A stretch of 48,739 bases of DNA from a virus, in IMG/VR virus record IMGVR_UViG_3300029926_000006, positions 1-48,739 of that record; one strand, given 5' to 3'. Within the stretch, counting starts at the first letter, position 1, and each line of letters opens with the position of its first letter. The position numbers were made by a program, and so were the translations under genes. Below the pieces are notes generated by a model. It had not been told where the DNA came from. It made no database searches and worked only from the letters and a program-made list of their open reading frames with translations. Of this stretch, positions 25,209-32,891 are shown piece by piece.

Positions 25209-26567
25209 TTACATAAATGAGATAGGTGCGTCAGCAGCAGGTGCTTCAGCGGGTTGATTTTCTAATGCTTTCTGATTTGCAGCTAATGCTTCAGACGCAT
25301 CAATGGCTGCAACTCCCGATGCTATAGCAGCAAGATCGGGACCTTCAGTACCCTGCAACATTTGTTCAGCACTCGGTTGTTCTGGTATATAGACCGCTTT
25401 CAACGTGTCCTTGCCAGCAACGGTAGTGATTAACTTTTGCATGTTCTTTTTCTGAACTTCAGTTAATTTATCCAACTTCTCAGCACCAGATGGTGACAAC
25501 AAAGTGGCTGGGTAGTAGTCCGATTGAGTCAGCTTCATGGCCTTGAACTTCTTAACCATGACTTTCTCTTCTTCATTCCACACGCGGGTTGCTTTACCCG
25601 GTGCTAACGTGAAGCCGGGTACATCATGGCCCGTGGAAATTCGACGCACTGCTTCAGCGCGTGCATCTTTAAAGGCGTCTTTATATGCTTTCTCGACGGA
25701 CAAAATTTTAGCAAGGTCTACCGGGACCATCGACGGCAAGTGATTCATCACCTGTTCGATAATTCCCATGTGACCGATAATAGAATCAGTCATGTCATTC
25801 TCCTCAATTATTTGATTCTTACGAGCACTGCAATTTTTCTTATGTGAACAAAACTCATTGCAATGCTTTCCGGGGGTTAATGGCGCGTCAGGTGCGTCAG
25901 TTAATATGGCGGCTGCTGCTAATTTATCTGCTTCAGCTTGCAGGTCCACTATATTGATTAACTGGCTGCGCTGGGGCGTCTTGGTCTTGGGTTGAAAAAT
26001 AGTCATCATGCCGGTGTAGCAGGTAATCAGACCAAAGGTTTTGCCATGGAGATACGATATCAACTGCGTGTTGAATTTCTCACTGACATAGCGACGACCA
26101 TCTTTATAGTCAATCACTTCAACGAAGATGATGTCATCCTTAGAATCCTTGACAACGATGGTGATGTCACACGTTCCCCACCAGTCATCACGACCATAGG
26201 CTTCACCGGGATTAGATATCGTTTCAGCGGTAACTGTAACGGTACACGGATCATCTTCTTTATCGTACTGCATCCCAAGTTCATAGATGCGTTGCTCAAC
26301 ATAATCCAAACATGATTGAACACGATCAACACGGTCCTGTTGAATGAACCATCCCATAGGATTCTCTTCATCATCAACACCTATGGTTTGGCCCAAGTAT
26401 GCTTCAGCACGAACGCCATGGATCAGACACGCTTCAAGCAGCAAGTGGGAACCTGTACCATCAATCGCCGCTGGACTTGTAGTATCCGGGTAGGCCGCTT
26501 CTTCACGGATGCTGCCCGGACATTTAGGCCAGCGTTTATTTGATGGTCCTAGCCTTGCGTGGGCCAT
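25209..26567 (-). CDS. DUF2800 protein, Cas4/RecB-like nuclease
   Basis: 452 residues. It begins RLGPSNKRWPKCPGS and has the helix IDGTGSHLLLEACL. The nuclease core shows DDIIFVEVIDYKDGRRYV (a D..E.K-type PD-(D/E)xK site) followed by FNTQLISYLHG. A downstream Cys group, HCNEFCSHKKNC, resembles the cluster- or zinc-binding Cys set of Cas4/AddB-like nucleases. The C-terminal third is helical with an Ala-rich end. DUF2800 proteins typically lie next to DUF2815 SSB-like and polymerase genes in phages, as here. They probably process DNA ends in recombination. The start shares one base with the upstream stop. Confidence 0.88.
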   Translation of the reverse strand: MAHARLGPSNKRWPKCPGSIREEAAYPDTTSPAAIDGTGSHLLLEACLIHGVRAEAYLGQTIGVDDEENPMGWFIQQDRVDRVQSCLDYVEQRIYELGMQYDKEDDPCTVTVTAETISNPGEAYGRDDWWGTCDITIVVKDSKDDIIFVEVIDYKDGRRYVSEKFNTQLISYLHGKTFGLITCYTGMMTIFQPKTKTPQRSQLINIVDLQAEADKLAAAAILTDAPDAPLTPGKHCNEFCSHKKNCSARKNQIIEENDMTDSIIGHMGIIEQVMNHLPSMVPVDLAKILSVEKAYKDAFKDARAEAVRRISTGHDVPGFTLAPGKATRVWNEEEKVMVKKFKAMKLTQSDYYPATLLSPSGAEKLDKLTEVQKKNMQKLITTVAGKDTLKAVYIPEQPSAEQMLQGTEGPDLAAIASGVAAIDASEALAANQKALENQPAEAPAADAPISFM

Positions 26568-26974
26568 TACAATGCAGCCATTCTTTCATTGAAAGTAGCA
26601 AATTGTGCTTGCGGTAACGCTGCAAAACCATTGACACCAAACTCAGTCAGCAAGTTGCGCACTGCTGCACCGCTATCACCTAACCGGGTTGCGGCTGCTA
26701 TGGCTGCTGCGTTCAAAGTCTCAGCCGTGATGGTCGTGGCTGCTGGTGGTGTTGGTGCTACGGCTGCTGCTGCTACGGGTGCTGCTGCTGCAACTGCTGG
26801 TGCTGGCACGCTGGTCAACACGGGTGCCGCTGCAACTGGTGCCGCTGCTGCTACCACTGGTGTTTCAACCTGACCGACTGTTTCAACAGACAGACCTGCT
26901 ACCAACGCTGTTAATAAGGCCACCATTTGTTCATTAGTGGCTGCGATTTTTTCTAAATTTTGTTCAATTGACAT
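26567..26974 (-). CDS. Ala-rich replication-operon protein, function unknown
   Basis: 135 residues in three parts: a helix at 1-35 (SIEQNLEKIAATNEQMVALLTALVAGL), an Ala/Pro/Val linker at about 40-80, and a C-terminal helical domain (RNLLTEFGVNGFAALPQAQFATFNERMAAL). The C-terminal pattern 'fG..gla.Lp...fa.f...l' occurs in small proteins paired with DUF2815/DUF2800 genes in phages. The linker matches the SSB-like linker in composition, so the two may share an interaction strategy. GGAG precedes the start. Confidence 0.75.
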   Translation of the reverse strand: MSIEQNLEKIAATNEQMVALLTALVAGLSVETVGQVETPVVAAAAPVAAAPVLTSVPAPAVAAAAPVAAAAVAPTPPAATTITAETLNAAAIAAATRLGDSGAAVRNLLTEFGVNGFAALPQAQFATFNERMAAL

Positions 26975-27170
26975 CGTATAATTCTCCAGATGTTTTCATA
27001 GTTTTAAGTTGTTCAGCAGTCGGGGTAATTTTCAATCTACCTTCGCTGGCGGCAACCATCATTTCACGGAATAGGTCATTGTGATCCTTCCCGTAAATCT
27101 CTTTGGACTTCTCCTTGAAAGTTTCAAGTTCGTCCTCATCCACACGTATGTGAAATCGCATACTTCCCAT
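26964..27170 (-). CDS. Ribbon-helix-helix-like protein, candidate repressor
   Basis: 68 residues. An N-terminal strand SMRFHIRVDEDEL is followed by two helices (ETFKEKSKEIYG, then HNDLFREMMVAASEG), the layout of Arc/MetJ ribbon-helix-helix proteins, with a C-terminal helix PTAEQLKTMKTS. It has a strong AGGAGG site upstream and is the first gene after the operator cluster at 27198-27250. Such proteins bind palindromic DNA as dimers of dimers. It is therefore my first candidate for the regulator of the recurring CTGTCSGACACTGTC element, with autoregulation implied. This is an inference. Confidence 0.65.
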   Translation of the reverse strand: MGSMRFHIRVDEDELETFKEKSKEIYGKDHNDLFREMMVAASEGRLKITPTAEQLKTMKTSGELYDVN

Positions 27171-27197
27171 GGCTATCTACCTCCTATAAGTGGGAAT

Positions 27198-27250
27198 GAC
27201 AGTGTACCCTATCTGTCGGACACTGTGTTACTTAATTGTGACACTGTCAC
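27198..27250. promoter_or_regulatory. Operator cluster upstream of the RHH-like gene
   Basis: Three related elements lie within 53 bases: GACAGTGT (27198-27205), CTGTCGGACACTGTG (27213-27227, one mismatch to the phage-wide element), and the palindrome GTGACACTGTCAC (27238-27250). They lie in the 81-base gap between the leftward genes at 27252 and 27170. Their density next to a DNA-binding-protein gene suggests autoregulation. Confidence 0.75.
27222..27250 (-). promoter_or_regulatory. Possible leftward promoter overlapping operators
   Basis: On the minus strand GTGACA (27250-27245, 5 of 6 to TTGACA) is followed by a 17-base spacer and CACAGT (27227-27222, 3 of 6 to TATAAT). The arrangement copies the promoter at 30152-30180 but the -10 is weak. 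It would drive the genes from 27170 leftwards. Confidence 0.4.
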
Positions 27251-27251
27251 T

Positions 27252-27479
27252 CTACTTTTGAGTATCACTTCCAAACACTTCATCCTTATGGGTCAAGTGG
27301 TAAATCCTTGCAGCAAGGAATATCGCCATGGTTATGAACATCAACGTGCCACCAGCGAAAGCCCACCAATCAGATTCAAGCCAGTTCAAGTACATGATCC
27401 GCATCCCCAATACCGCTAATATCGCTAAGATTGGCACGTCGTCATGGGCCATTTTTATACCTGATTCTCTTTCAGTCAT
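27252..27479 (-). CDS. Small two-helix membrane protein
   Basis: 75 residues from the ATG at 27479; the upstream in-frame TTG is part of the GGAGAATAAA ribosome-binding site. After a polar start (MTERESGIKMAHDD) come two hydrophobic helices (VPILAILAVLGMRIMYL and WWAFAGGTLMFITMAIFLAARIY) and a charged tail. The likely site is the inner membrane with both ends on one side. No family recognised. It is the last gene before the operator cluster at 27.2 kb. Confidence 0.7.
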   Translation of the reverse strand: MTERESGIKMAHDDVPILAILAVLGMRIMYLNWLESDWWAFAGGTLMFITMAIFLAARIYHLTHKDEVFGSDTQK

Positions 27480-27494
27480 TTTATTCTCCAATCT

Positions 27495-27854
27495 CTACTT
27501 TTGAACAGGGTGGATTGGGGGATTGCCCATACTTAATGCAGCACGTGTTTCATAAAGCAATGTTTCCACCTTATCAAGTCGCTCGTTCATCACTTCAAGC
27601 TCATCCATCAAGGTTGCTACCTTTTTAGATGGCTGCTTGCCAGTGCTAGGACGACGCCATTTCAGTAGTTTATATTTCTTAGCATTGAGCATGGATGATT
27701 CGCTGATTGGGACCCCAACCTTTTCACTCAAGGTCTTACAGATATCTTCATTAGGTACACCGTTAAGAGCACCGTCAGCAGCCATCAATACCAACTCGTC
27801 ACAGACCTGACAATACTGGTTGTTTGTAATACGAAGTCGTATAATTTTATCCAT
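27495..27854 (-). CDS. Helical protein, function unknown
   Basis: 119 residues from the ATG at 27854 (TTGGAGAATATC upstream). The first half has a helical segment with a possible helix-turn-helix (EDICKTLSEKVGVPISESSMLNAKKY) followed by a basic stretch (LLKWRRPSTGKQPSKK). The second half is a coiled coil (ATLMDELEVMNERLDKVETLLYET) with a Pro-rich end. DNA binding followed by coiled-coil dimerisation is a reasonable guess. No family recognised. Confidence 0.65.
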   Translation of the reverse strand: MDKIIRLRITNNQYCQVCDELVLMAADGALNGVPNEDICKTLSEKVGVPISESSMLNAKKYKLLKWRRPSTGKQPSKKVATLMDELEVMNERLDKVETLLYETRAALSMGNPPIHPVQK

Positions 27855-27867
27855 GATATTCTCCAAT

Positions 27868-27999
27868 TTATAGTAAATAAGTTTTCACATCACCGTAGCT
27901 AAATAGCGTGATGATGTACTTGTGGTTGTTCTTGTAAACTTTATAGTGCTGCTTGGTGCTATCCCATACGGCATAGCAAGTACGGCCCCGGTGCATCAT
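27868..27999 (-). CDS. Tiny basic protein
   Basis: 43 residues (MMHRGRTCYAVWDSTKQHYKV and on), basic and aromatic-rich, ending VKTYLL. AAGGA lies nine bases before the first ATG. It starts just after the previous stop and ends 14 bases before the next start, so it fits the operon tightly. Beta-strand alternation in the middle suggests a small folded domain. Function unknown. Confidence 0.55.
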   Translation of the reverse strand: MMHRGRTCYAVWDSTKQHYKVYKNNHKYIITLFSYGDVKTYLL

Positions 28000-28001
28000 A
28001 A

Positions 28002-28184
28002 TTAGTCATCCTTGTTTAACGTGCAGCGGTCATAACACACACCTGTTCCAGATAAAAAATACACCGCACCAGTTAAATCAACCTTGACTGCTGCCAATAG
28101 ATGCTTTCTGAAAATACCGTTGCCTAGATAACACCGCTTGCCGATAGCCGGTGAAAATAAATAGGTTAAAAATTCATTGTTCAT
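28002..28184 (-). CDS. Small protein, function unknown
   Basis: 60 residues with Cys at about 18, 50 and 54 and a hydrophobic middle (HLLAAVKVDLTGAVYFLSG). The start overlaps the upstream stop (ATGA), indicating coupling. The Cys near the end (GVCYDRCTL) could bind metal. No known family. Confidence 0.6.
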   Translation of the reverse strand: MNNEFLTYLFSPAIGKRCYLGNGIFRKHLLAAVKVDLTGAVYFLSGTGVCYDRCTLNKDD

Positions 28185-28447
28185 TTCTCACTTTCCCTTA
28201 GTAAGTTTTTAACAACTTCAGTGTAGTCAGTGCCTTTGTAGTTGATAAATTTGATCTGGTTATAACCGTTAAATGTAATGGTCCAATCTGAATCAACACC
28301 TTCACCGAAAATCTCTTCAGACATATCACGAATAAATTGTTTGACCATGTTTACCTTCACGTCACTTACCGTTCTATGTTTAAAGTTTGCTGAAATGAAA
28401 CATTCCAACGGGTTGAATTTTAGAGTTCTAGTTATTGTGTATTTCAT
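28181..28447 (-). CDS. Small protein, function unknown
   Basis: 88 residues with an N-terminal strand (MKYTITRTLKF), a helix (VKVNMVKQFIRDMSEEIFG) and later strands (WTITFNGYNQIKFINYKG), so probably a small alpha/beta fold. It is coupled on both sides: TAATG with the gene upstream and ATGA with the gene downstream. No motif points to a function. Confidence 0.65.
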   Translation of the reverse strand: MKYTITRTLKFNPLECFISANFKHRTVSDVKVNMVKQFIRDMSEEIFGEGVDSDWTITFNGYNQIKFINYKGTDYTEVVKNLLRESEK

Positions 28448-28626
28448 TACTCACCACCTTTGAACACGTTTTCAAGGTGCTCAATTAAATACTTAGCATA
28501 GCCAACGACTAGCTCAACATCGTCAAACATGAATGTTTCATCACCACGCTCGACGCACTTTTTATACTCAACTTTCAACCGGGCCAATACAGCCGGGGTG
28601 AACTCAAGTGAAGATTGATTTGCCAT
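28447..28626 (-). CDS. Small helical protein, function unknown
   Basis: A 59-residue product (MANQSSLEFTPAVLARL at the start; ELVVGYAKYLIEHLENVF near the end). GAGG lies at proper spacing before the ATG, and the stop shares a base with the next start (TAATG). The acidic, helical character fits a small protein-binding factor. No family recognised. Confidence 0.65.
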   Translation of the reverse strand: MANQSSLEFTPAVLARLKVEYKKCVERGDETFMFDDVELVVGYAKYLIEHLENVFKGGE

Positions 28627-28629
28627 TAT

Positions 28630-28875
28630 TTATACCTCAGTAATTTTGACGTTTTGTGATACCAGACCGTAGCTGTCTTTCAGCTTCATGCCAGTCTCAC
28701 GACTGATGACCTGACACGCAGTGCCGTAGCCACCTACCCAGCCACCTGTATCAGCTTTTTTACAACCGATATATGAAGGTACGTTCTTCTTGACGCTGTA
28801 TACCTCAACGGTCACAACACGGTGTCCGTAACGGTTGGGCTTGCCATACTTTTCAGTGAATATAAAGTGTCTCAT
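28630..28875 (-). CDS. Small beta-rich protein, function unknown
   Basis: 81 residues: MRHFIFTEKYGKPNRYGHRVVTVEVYSVKKN, then SYIGCKKADTGGW, and a C-terminal part with KLKDSYGLVSQNVKITEV. It is basic and rich in Tyr/Val strands, with a Gly-rich centre (GGWVGGYGTA). It is the third gene of the leftward small-gene operon. Nothing indicates catalysis. Confidence 0.65.
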   Translation of the reverse strand: MRHFIFTEKYGKPNRYGHRVVTVEVYSVKKNVPSYIGCKKADTGGWVGGYGTACQVISRETGMKLKDSYGLVSQNVKITEV

Positions 28876-28887
28876 TTCAATCTCCTA

Positions 28888-29748
28888 TTAAAACCAGCGA
28901 CCTTCACAGATTGGGCCAATACCAGCCGCAATACTTTTTGGGTCAGTTAATAATCTACCGCAACACATACACGTGCCGGTGTCTCTACCGTATTCTTTTG
29001 CAGCTTCCAGTGGACTTGCAGCCAACTTGTCTAACGTGGCTTGTAGGTCCTCAGACGCGGTGCGCAATTTACGCAGTTCACCGTCAGCAGTAATTTTGCC
29101 TGCGTACTCGCCATGGTCCTTAATATAAAGGCAACCAACATTTTTACCTGTAGGCGGTGCGATGGATATCACAAGTGAACCGATATGCAGGCGGGGTTTT
29201 TTCAAACCACTCTCACGTGCAGTATCAAATAAGGCATTGATTTTTGTTAAGTCGATGATCGGTGCAGACTTCTTAACTTCAGCTTGCTTGGCGATGTGCT
29301 TGGTGTGCATTTTCTCAGCAGCAGCCAACTGGTTGTCAGTCAACGAACCATAATCAGATACACTGCGAAGCAATGACTCAGCAAACCCATTCCAACTGCA
29401 CACTTTCTTCAGAAAAATATGCAACTCTTCGTGGGCCTCAATCCATACAGCAGCTTTAGCTTCCAACTCAGACTGCTTTTTAACAGCAGCAGTGGCCTTG
29501 CGACCATCACGTGAGAGTTTAGCTTTGGCCCGGTCAGCAGCACTGGTCTTGAAATAGCCGCGACCATTACACACGAAGCAGTTAGCTTTGGGTTGGTGGA
29601 TACGAACGCCACCATAGATGCCAGTACCGCCACACTTAGTGCAGGGATACTTGACACCGTCTTTACAAATAGCTTTGGTGCTGGCAATCAACTGACCTTC
29701 CCAATCACCTTCTAAATCGTCGAACCCATTGAATGTATCGTCACTCAT
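28888..29748 (-). CDS. Zinc-binding protein with C-terminal DUF6011-like domain
   Basis: 286 residues. Near residues 36-64 there is a DnaJ-like double Cys motif (CTKCGGTGIYGG, then CFVCNGRGYF), a probable zinc site. The middle is a helical, basic region (RAKAKLSRDGRKATAAVKK). Residues about 170-240 look like a beta domain (LHIGSLVISIAPP, CLYIKDHGEYAGKI). The end carries GTCMCCGRLLTDPKSIAAGIGPIC, the DUF6011 zinc knuckle. DUF6011 is common in phage proteins that bind nucleic acid or partner with replication genes; its precise role is unknown. AGGAGAC precedes the start. Confidence 0.78.
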   Translation of the reverse strand: MSDDTFNGFDDLEGDWEGQLIASTKAICKDGVKYPCTKCGGTGIYGGVRIHQPKANCFVCNGRGYFKTSAADRAKAKLSRDGRKATAAVKKQSELEAKAAVWIEAHEELHIFLKKVCSWNGFAESLLRSVSDYGSLTDNQLAAAEKMHTKHIAKQAEVKKSAPIIDLTKINALFDTARESGLKKPRLHIGSLVISIAPPTGKNVGCLYIKDHGEYAGKITADGELRKLRTASEDLQATLDKLAASPLEAAKEYGRDTGTCMCCGRLLTDPKSIAAGIGPICEGRWF

Positions 29749-29759
29749 ATCAAGTCTCC

Positions 29760-30113
29760 TTAAAATTTACGTTTAGGGATTTTCATAACGATTTCTGACA
29801 CCTTCATTTCGCTGGCAGTATCAACAAGCTCACCACACGACTCTTCAAACTCTTGCATGGTATCGGCACCGCGAAAAACAAACTCCAAATTAATCTCGTC
29901 AGCATTAGGGTATGCAGTTCTGATGTAATCAATATGAGAGGCAAGGTTTGCTTTAGTCAGCGGTGACACTTCATGGTCAATGCCATCATTCAAGCGCGTG
30001 TTTTTGCGGTCATATATATAAAGCAATGCTTCACAGCGAATGAAGGGGTAAACCTTCTTAGCTTCAGCGTAACCTTCTTTGCGAAGTTCTTTCAGTTGTT
30101 GAAGTAATGTCAT
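29760..30113 (-). CDS. First gene of the leftward small-gene operon, unknown
   Basis: 117 residues, helical, with a charged N-terminus (LLQQLKELRKEGYAEAKKVYPF), a middle with LASHIDYIRTAYPNADEINLEFVFRG, and a basic end (VMKIPKRKF). GGAGATTGAA is the ribosome-binding site. It lies directly downstream of the TTGACA/CATAGT promoter with an internal operator, so it is expected to be an early gene under that control. No family recognised. Confidence 0.65.
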   Translation of the reverse strand: MTLLQQLKELRKEGYAEAKKVYPFIRCEALLYIYDRKNTRLNDGIDHEVSPLTKANLASHIDYIRTAYPNADEINLEFVFRGADTMQEFEESCGELVDTASEMKVSEIVMKIPKRKF

Positions 30114-30151
30114 TTCAATCTCCGGGGTGGTGGTTTAATTAACTTAATGAC

Positions 30152-30180
30152 ACTATGCGCCTCCTGTCCGACACTGTCAA
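30152..30180 (-). promoter_or_regulatory. Leftward promoter with operator in its spacer
   Basis: Minus strand: TTGACA at 30180-30175 is followed by a 17-base spacer and CATAGT (4 of 6) at 30157-30152. The predicted start is near 30145, about 32 bases before the first leftward gene. The spacer carries GTGTCGGACAG, so the operator would block polymerase directly. The perfect -35 plus operator repeats the design at 33115-33144. Confidence 0.65.
30164..30180. promoter_or_regulatory. Operator copy (exact 15-base element)
   Basis: CTGTCCGACACTGTC, an exact match to CTGTCSGACACTGTC, at 30164-30178, followed by AA that completes the minus-strand TTGACA. A weaker related half, GACACTAT, lies at 30149-30156. 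Confidence 0.75.
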
Positions 30181-30198
30181 CTTTATCCGTTATTTACT

Positions 30199-30244
30199 TT
30201 AACGCTGTCGGACAGTTGACACACTTCTATAGCGGTAGTAGGGT
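30199..30244 (+). promoter_or_regulatory. Rightward control region for the primase-helicase gene
   Basis: TTTAACGCTGTCGGACAGT (30199-30217) shares TTAACGCTGTC and GACA with the site at 36.6 kb. It runs directly into a perfect TTGACA (30216-30221). A 17-base spacer leads to TAGGGT (30239-30244), a weak -10 (3 of 6). The predicted transcript starts near 30251 and would give a roughly 100-base leader before the gene. The operator is certain as a repeat; the promoter is plausible. Confidence 0.5.
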
Positions 30245-30355
30245 TGTTGCTTGCTTTGGCTAGGTGATGAATAGCTGTCATCACTGAACGCTTCTTTCCG
30301 GGGAAGCTGCCACGGCCCCACTTACCGGGTGATATCGACGGAGGATATTATTAAA

Positions 30356-32821
30356 ATGCATCCAATAATAAGAATTAATAACGACGAATTTCTACGCGGG
30401 ATTTTCCGCGAAAATTATCTAACCACCCATGTCAACAGCTTTGCTTTTGATCCAAATAATATTCCCAATGACATGCGTGGTATTGCATGGGCTGGTGGCT
30501 ATTATGAGAACACGCCGCTACGACCGGGAGAGAATCAATTTTTCTGCGTATCGCAGTTCATGATTGACTTCACCACGGGTCGAGCAGTCAGGCGTAAGGC
30601 CAACTTCCTTGCTACCTATCTAATCGTCGCTGATGACGTGGAAGAGAAGCTACCACTTGAGCAGGTCCAACGCTTGCCCAAGCCGAGCTACATACTCAGG
30701 ACATCCAACTACTCATATCAATGGGGCTGGATTCTGGAAGTCCCGGAAACGAACATGGACCGGGTCAACAACTTACTGGACCAACTGATTGCGAATGGTT
30801 TAGCACCTGACGGTACAGATCCGGGCATGAAAGGTGTCACCCGGTTGATACGCACACCTGATGGCTTCAACACCAAGGTCAAACGAATTGAAGAGAACGG
30901 TGGCGCGGCGCCACAGTGTGAAGTCACGCAGTGGAACCCGGAACTACGCTACACCATGGAACAGTTAGCCGAGCCCTTCAATGTTGAGCTCGACGCACCA
31001 CGGTCTGACGGTCGAGTTGACGGTGCAGCCGATGTGCCTGACCACCCGGTGCTGCAACATCTAGCTATCAAATCCACCTTGAGTGCAGGCCGATACGACA
31101 TCACCTGTCCATGGGTCGATACGCATACTGATAAAGACGACAGCGGTTCAGCCGTATTCACTAATGAAGATGGGACCGTTGGCTTCCAATGTCACCATGG
31201 TCACTGCCAAGAAAAGACAGCGGGTGACGTGCTCAACTTCCTGAACGTGACGGTCCCCGGCTTCTCGACGGTGTATTCAAACTGGAAGATGAACCGGGCT
31301 TTAGACACGTTGCCTGATATCCCAACGGCACCGCCATCAATGCAAGTACCGATACTCAGCTTCATGGGGGTGGCCCCGGTAAAGGAGGATGATAGCGGCA
31401 TGGACGCGGCGATAGTAAAGCTGTCTCACATGGTCCCCGGTGATGAGCAGCGGGTATTCGCTGAAACATTACTGCACACCATCAATGGTCTGAGCAATGA
31501 AATGTTGAAGATCACTTACAATGAAGATGTGCGACTCTCAATGGACTGGACCAAGTCTGAACTGACTAAAATTATCAAGGCCCTGCATCGCAGTCACGCG
31601 GTAGCGCATGGGGCCAACGATACAATGTGGCTACTCGACAACATCGTGCTGATGACTGAAGGTGCGGGTGGCTTCTATAATATCCATCGCAACGTATTCC
31701 AGTCCGCGTTCTCACTCACTGCAACCTACGGTCACATGGTGCTAGGTGATGAGACACCCGCCAGCGTGATAGCCAACAATCCCAACAAGCGAACAGCGGA
31801 CCGTATAGGGTGGCACCCGACAGCGGAACAGACCTTCGACTACGATGGTCGGACCTACCTGAATACCTACTCACCACCACGCATGATACCAATCCCCGGT
31901 GACGTCAGTCAGTGGCTACAACTCATGGACTTCCTATATAAAGAGCACGCACATCTACTCATTCAACACATGGCATTTACTTTGCAACGGCCCGACGTGA
32001 AAATTCGCTGGCAACCGTTGATTGGTGGTATCCCACGTAGCGGCAAGACAATGAGCATTAAACCATTGATAAAGATATTAGCCGGTAGTGCAGCCATGGT
32101 CAGTAATGATGACTTTGAAGCAGGATGGGGTGATGTCTTTAGTGAGAAGAAAGCGATTGCCTTTGAAGAAGTATGGCAACCAGATAAGCGGCAGTTCAAC
32201 AGGCTTAAAACGAAGTTGGCTAATGATGACATTGAAACGCTGAACATTAAGGGCCAAGGCTTGAAAACGCAGCGCAATCTATACAGTATCTATATGTTCA
32301 CCAACCATCTTGATGCGCTTCAGTTTGATGATAATGAAGATAAGCTGCTGGTCATACGGTGCAATGAGCGCATGAGTGTGGAGTTCTACCGTGAGCTTGG
32401 CAACAAGATAGACTTTGATGCGAATTACATTGCCCACATCTATCATTACCTGCTGAATGTGGATCTCAGTACCTTTGATCATGGACGTTTGCCAGTGCGT
32501 ACACAGGCCATGTATGACATGGTAAAAGAGAGTCGTCCTGAGTATGAAACTTTAGCACTGGAATGGCTTGAAGATGAAGTGTTTAATCCAGCCTGTTTTC
32601 GCATGGCAGATATGATGTCAAAACTACGAGATTGTACGACAGTCAGAAGCATGAAAAAGGTGGGGCAAATGTTGCATCGGGAAGGTTATATTTCTCATAA
32701 GGCCCAAAGAAAGGGCCATCCGGTAGTCAGGTTCTGGTCAAATGATGCTGCCTGCATTGATATGAAGCCGGTTGATTTGCACACTTACTACCACAAGATG
32801 CTCACAGCATCAATCCCATAA
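30356..32821 (+). CDS. Bifunctional primase-helicase (D5-like SF3)
   Basis: 821 residues from the ATG at 30356, chosen over an upstream GTG because GGAGG lies between them. The N-terminal 240 residues have the RepB/primase-type pattern (SYILRTSNYSYQWGWIL, then GVTRLIRTPDGFNTK). A zinc-binding segment follows (CPWVDTH from C251, and FQCHHGHC with C279, H283 and C284). The C-terminal half has SF3-type ATPase motifs: GGIPRSGKT (557-565), AIAFEEVWQPDKRQF (Walker B-like) and YMFTNHLDALQF (sensor). Phage proteins of this form prime and unwind at the origin. The candidate origin lies directly downstream. Confidence 0.9.
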   Translation: MHPIIRINNDEFLRGIFRENYLTTHVNSFAFDPNNIPNDMRGIAWAGGYYENTPLRPGENQFFCVSQFMIDFTTGRAVRRKANFLATYLIVADDVEEKLPLEQVQRLPKPSYILRTSNYSYQWGWILEVPETNMDRVNNLLDQLIANGLAPDGTDPGMKGVTRLIRTPDGFNTKVKRIEENGGAAPQCEVTQWNPELRYTMEQLAEPFNVELDAPRSDGRVDGAADVPDHPVLQHLAIKSTLSAGRYDITCPWVDTHTDKDDSGSAVFTNEDGTVGFQCHHGHCQEKTAGDVLNFLNVTVPGFSTVYSNWKMNRALDTLPDIPTAPPSMQVPILSFMGVAPVKEDDSGMDAAIVKLSHMVPGDEQRVFAETLLHTINGLSNEMLKITYNEDVRLSMDWTKSELTKIIKALHRSHAVAHGANDTMWLLDNIVLMTEGAGGFYNIHRNVFQSAFSLTATYGHMVLGDETPASVIANNPNKRTADRIGWHPTAEQTFDYDGRTYLNTYSPPRMIPIPGDVSQWLQLMDFLYKEHAHLLIQHMAFTLQRPDVKIRWQPLIGGIPRSGKTMSIKPLIKILAGSAAMVSNDDFEAGWGDVFSEKKAIAFEEVWQPDKRQFNRLKTKLANDDIETLNIKGQGLKTQRNLYSIYMFTNHLDALQFDDNEDKLLVIRCNERMSVEFYRELGNKIDFDANYIAHIYHYLLNVDLSTFDHGRLPVRTQAMYDMVKESRPEYETLALEWLEDEVFNPACFRMADMMSKLRDCTTVRSMKKVGQMLHREGYISHKAQRKGHPVVRFWSNDAACIDMKPVDLHTYYHKMLTASIP

Positions 32822-32830
32822 GCGTTAATG

Positions 32831-32861
32831 CTACTCTCAACACCAGTCGTGCTGGGAGTAG
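32831..32861 (+). other. Strong stem-loop after the primase-helicase gene
   Basis: A 13-base stem with one mismatch and one G-T pair (CTACTCTCAACAC with GTGCTGGGAGTAG) and a 5-base loop (CAGTC), starting 10 bases after the stop codon. No U-run follows, so it is not a standard intrinsic terminator. It may protect or end the primase transcript, or serve as an origin structure. Confidence 0.6.
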
Positions 32862-32891
32862 TAATGCTGTGAGCGTTGATACCCACTTCAG

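Noticed and set aside
30329-30355. GTG start nine codons upstream for the primase-helicase
   Set aside because: It has no Shine-Dalgarno sequence, whereas GGAGG lies between it and the ATG at 30356.
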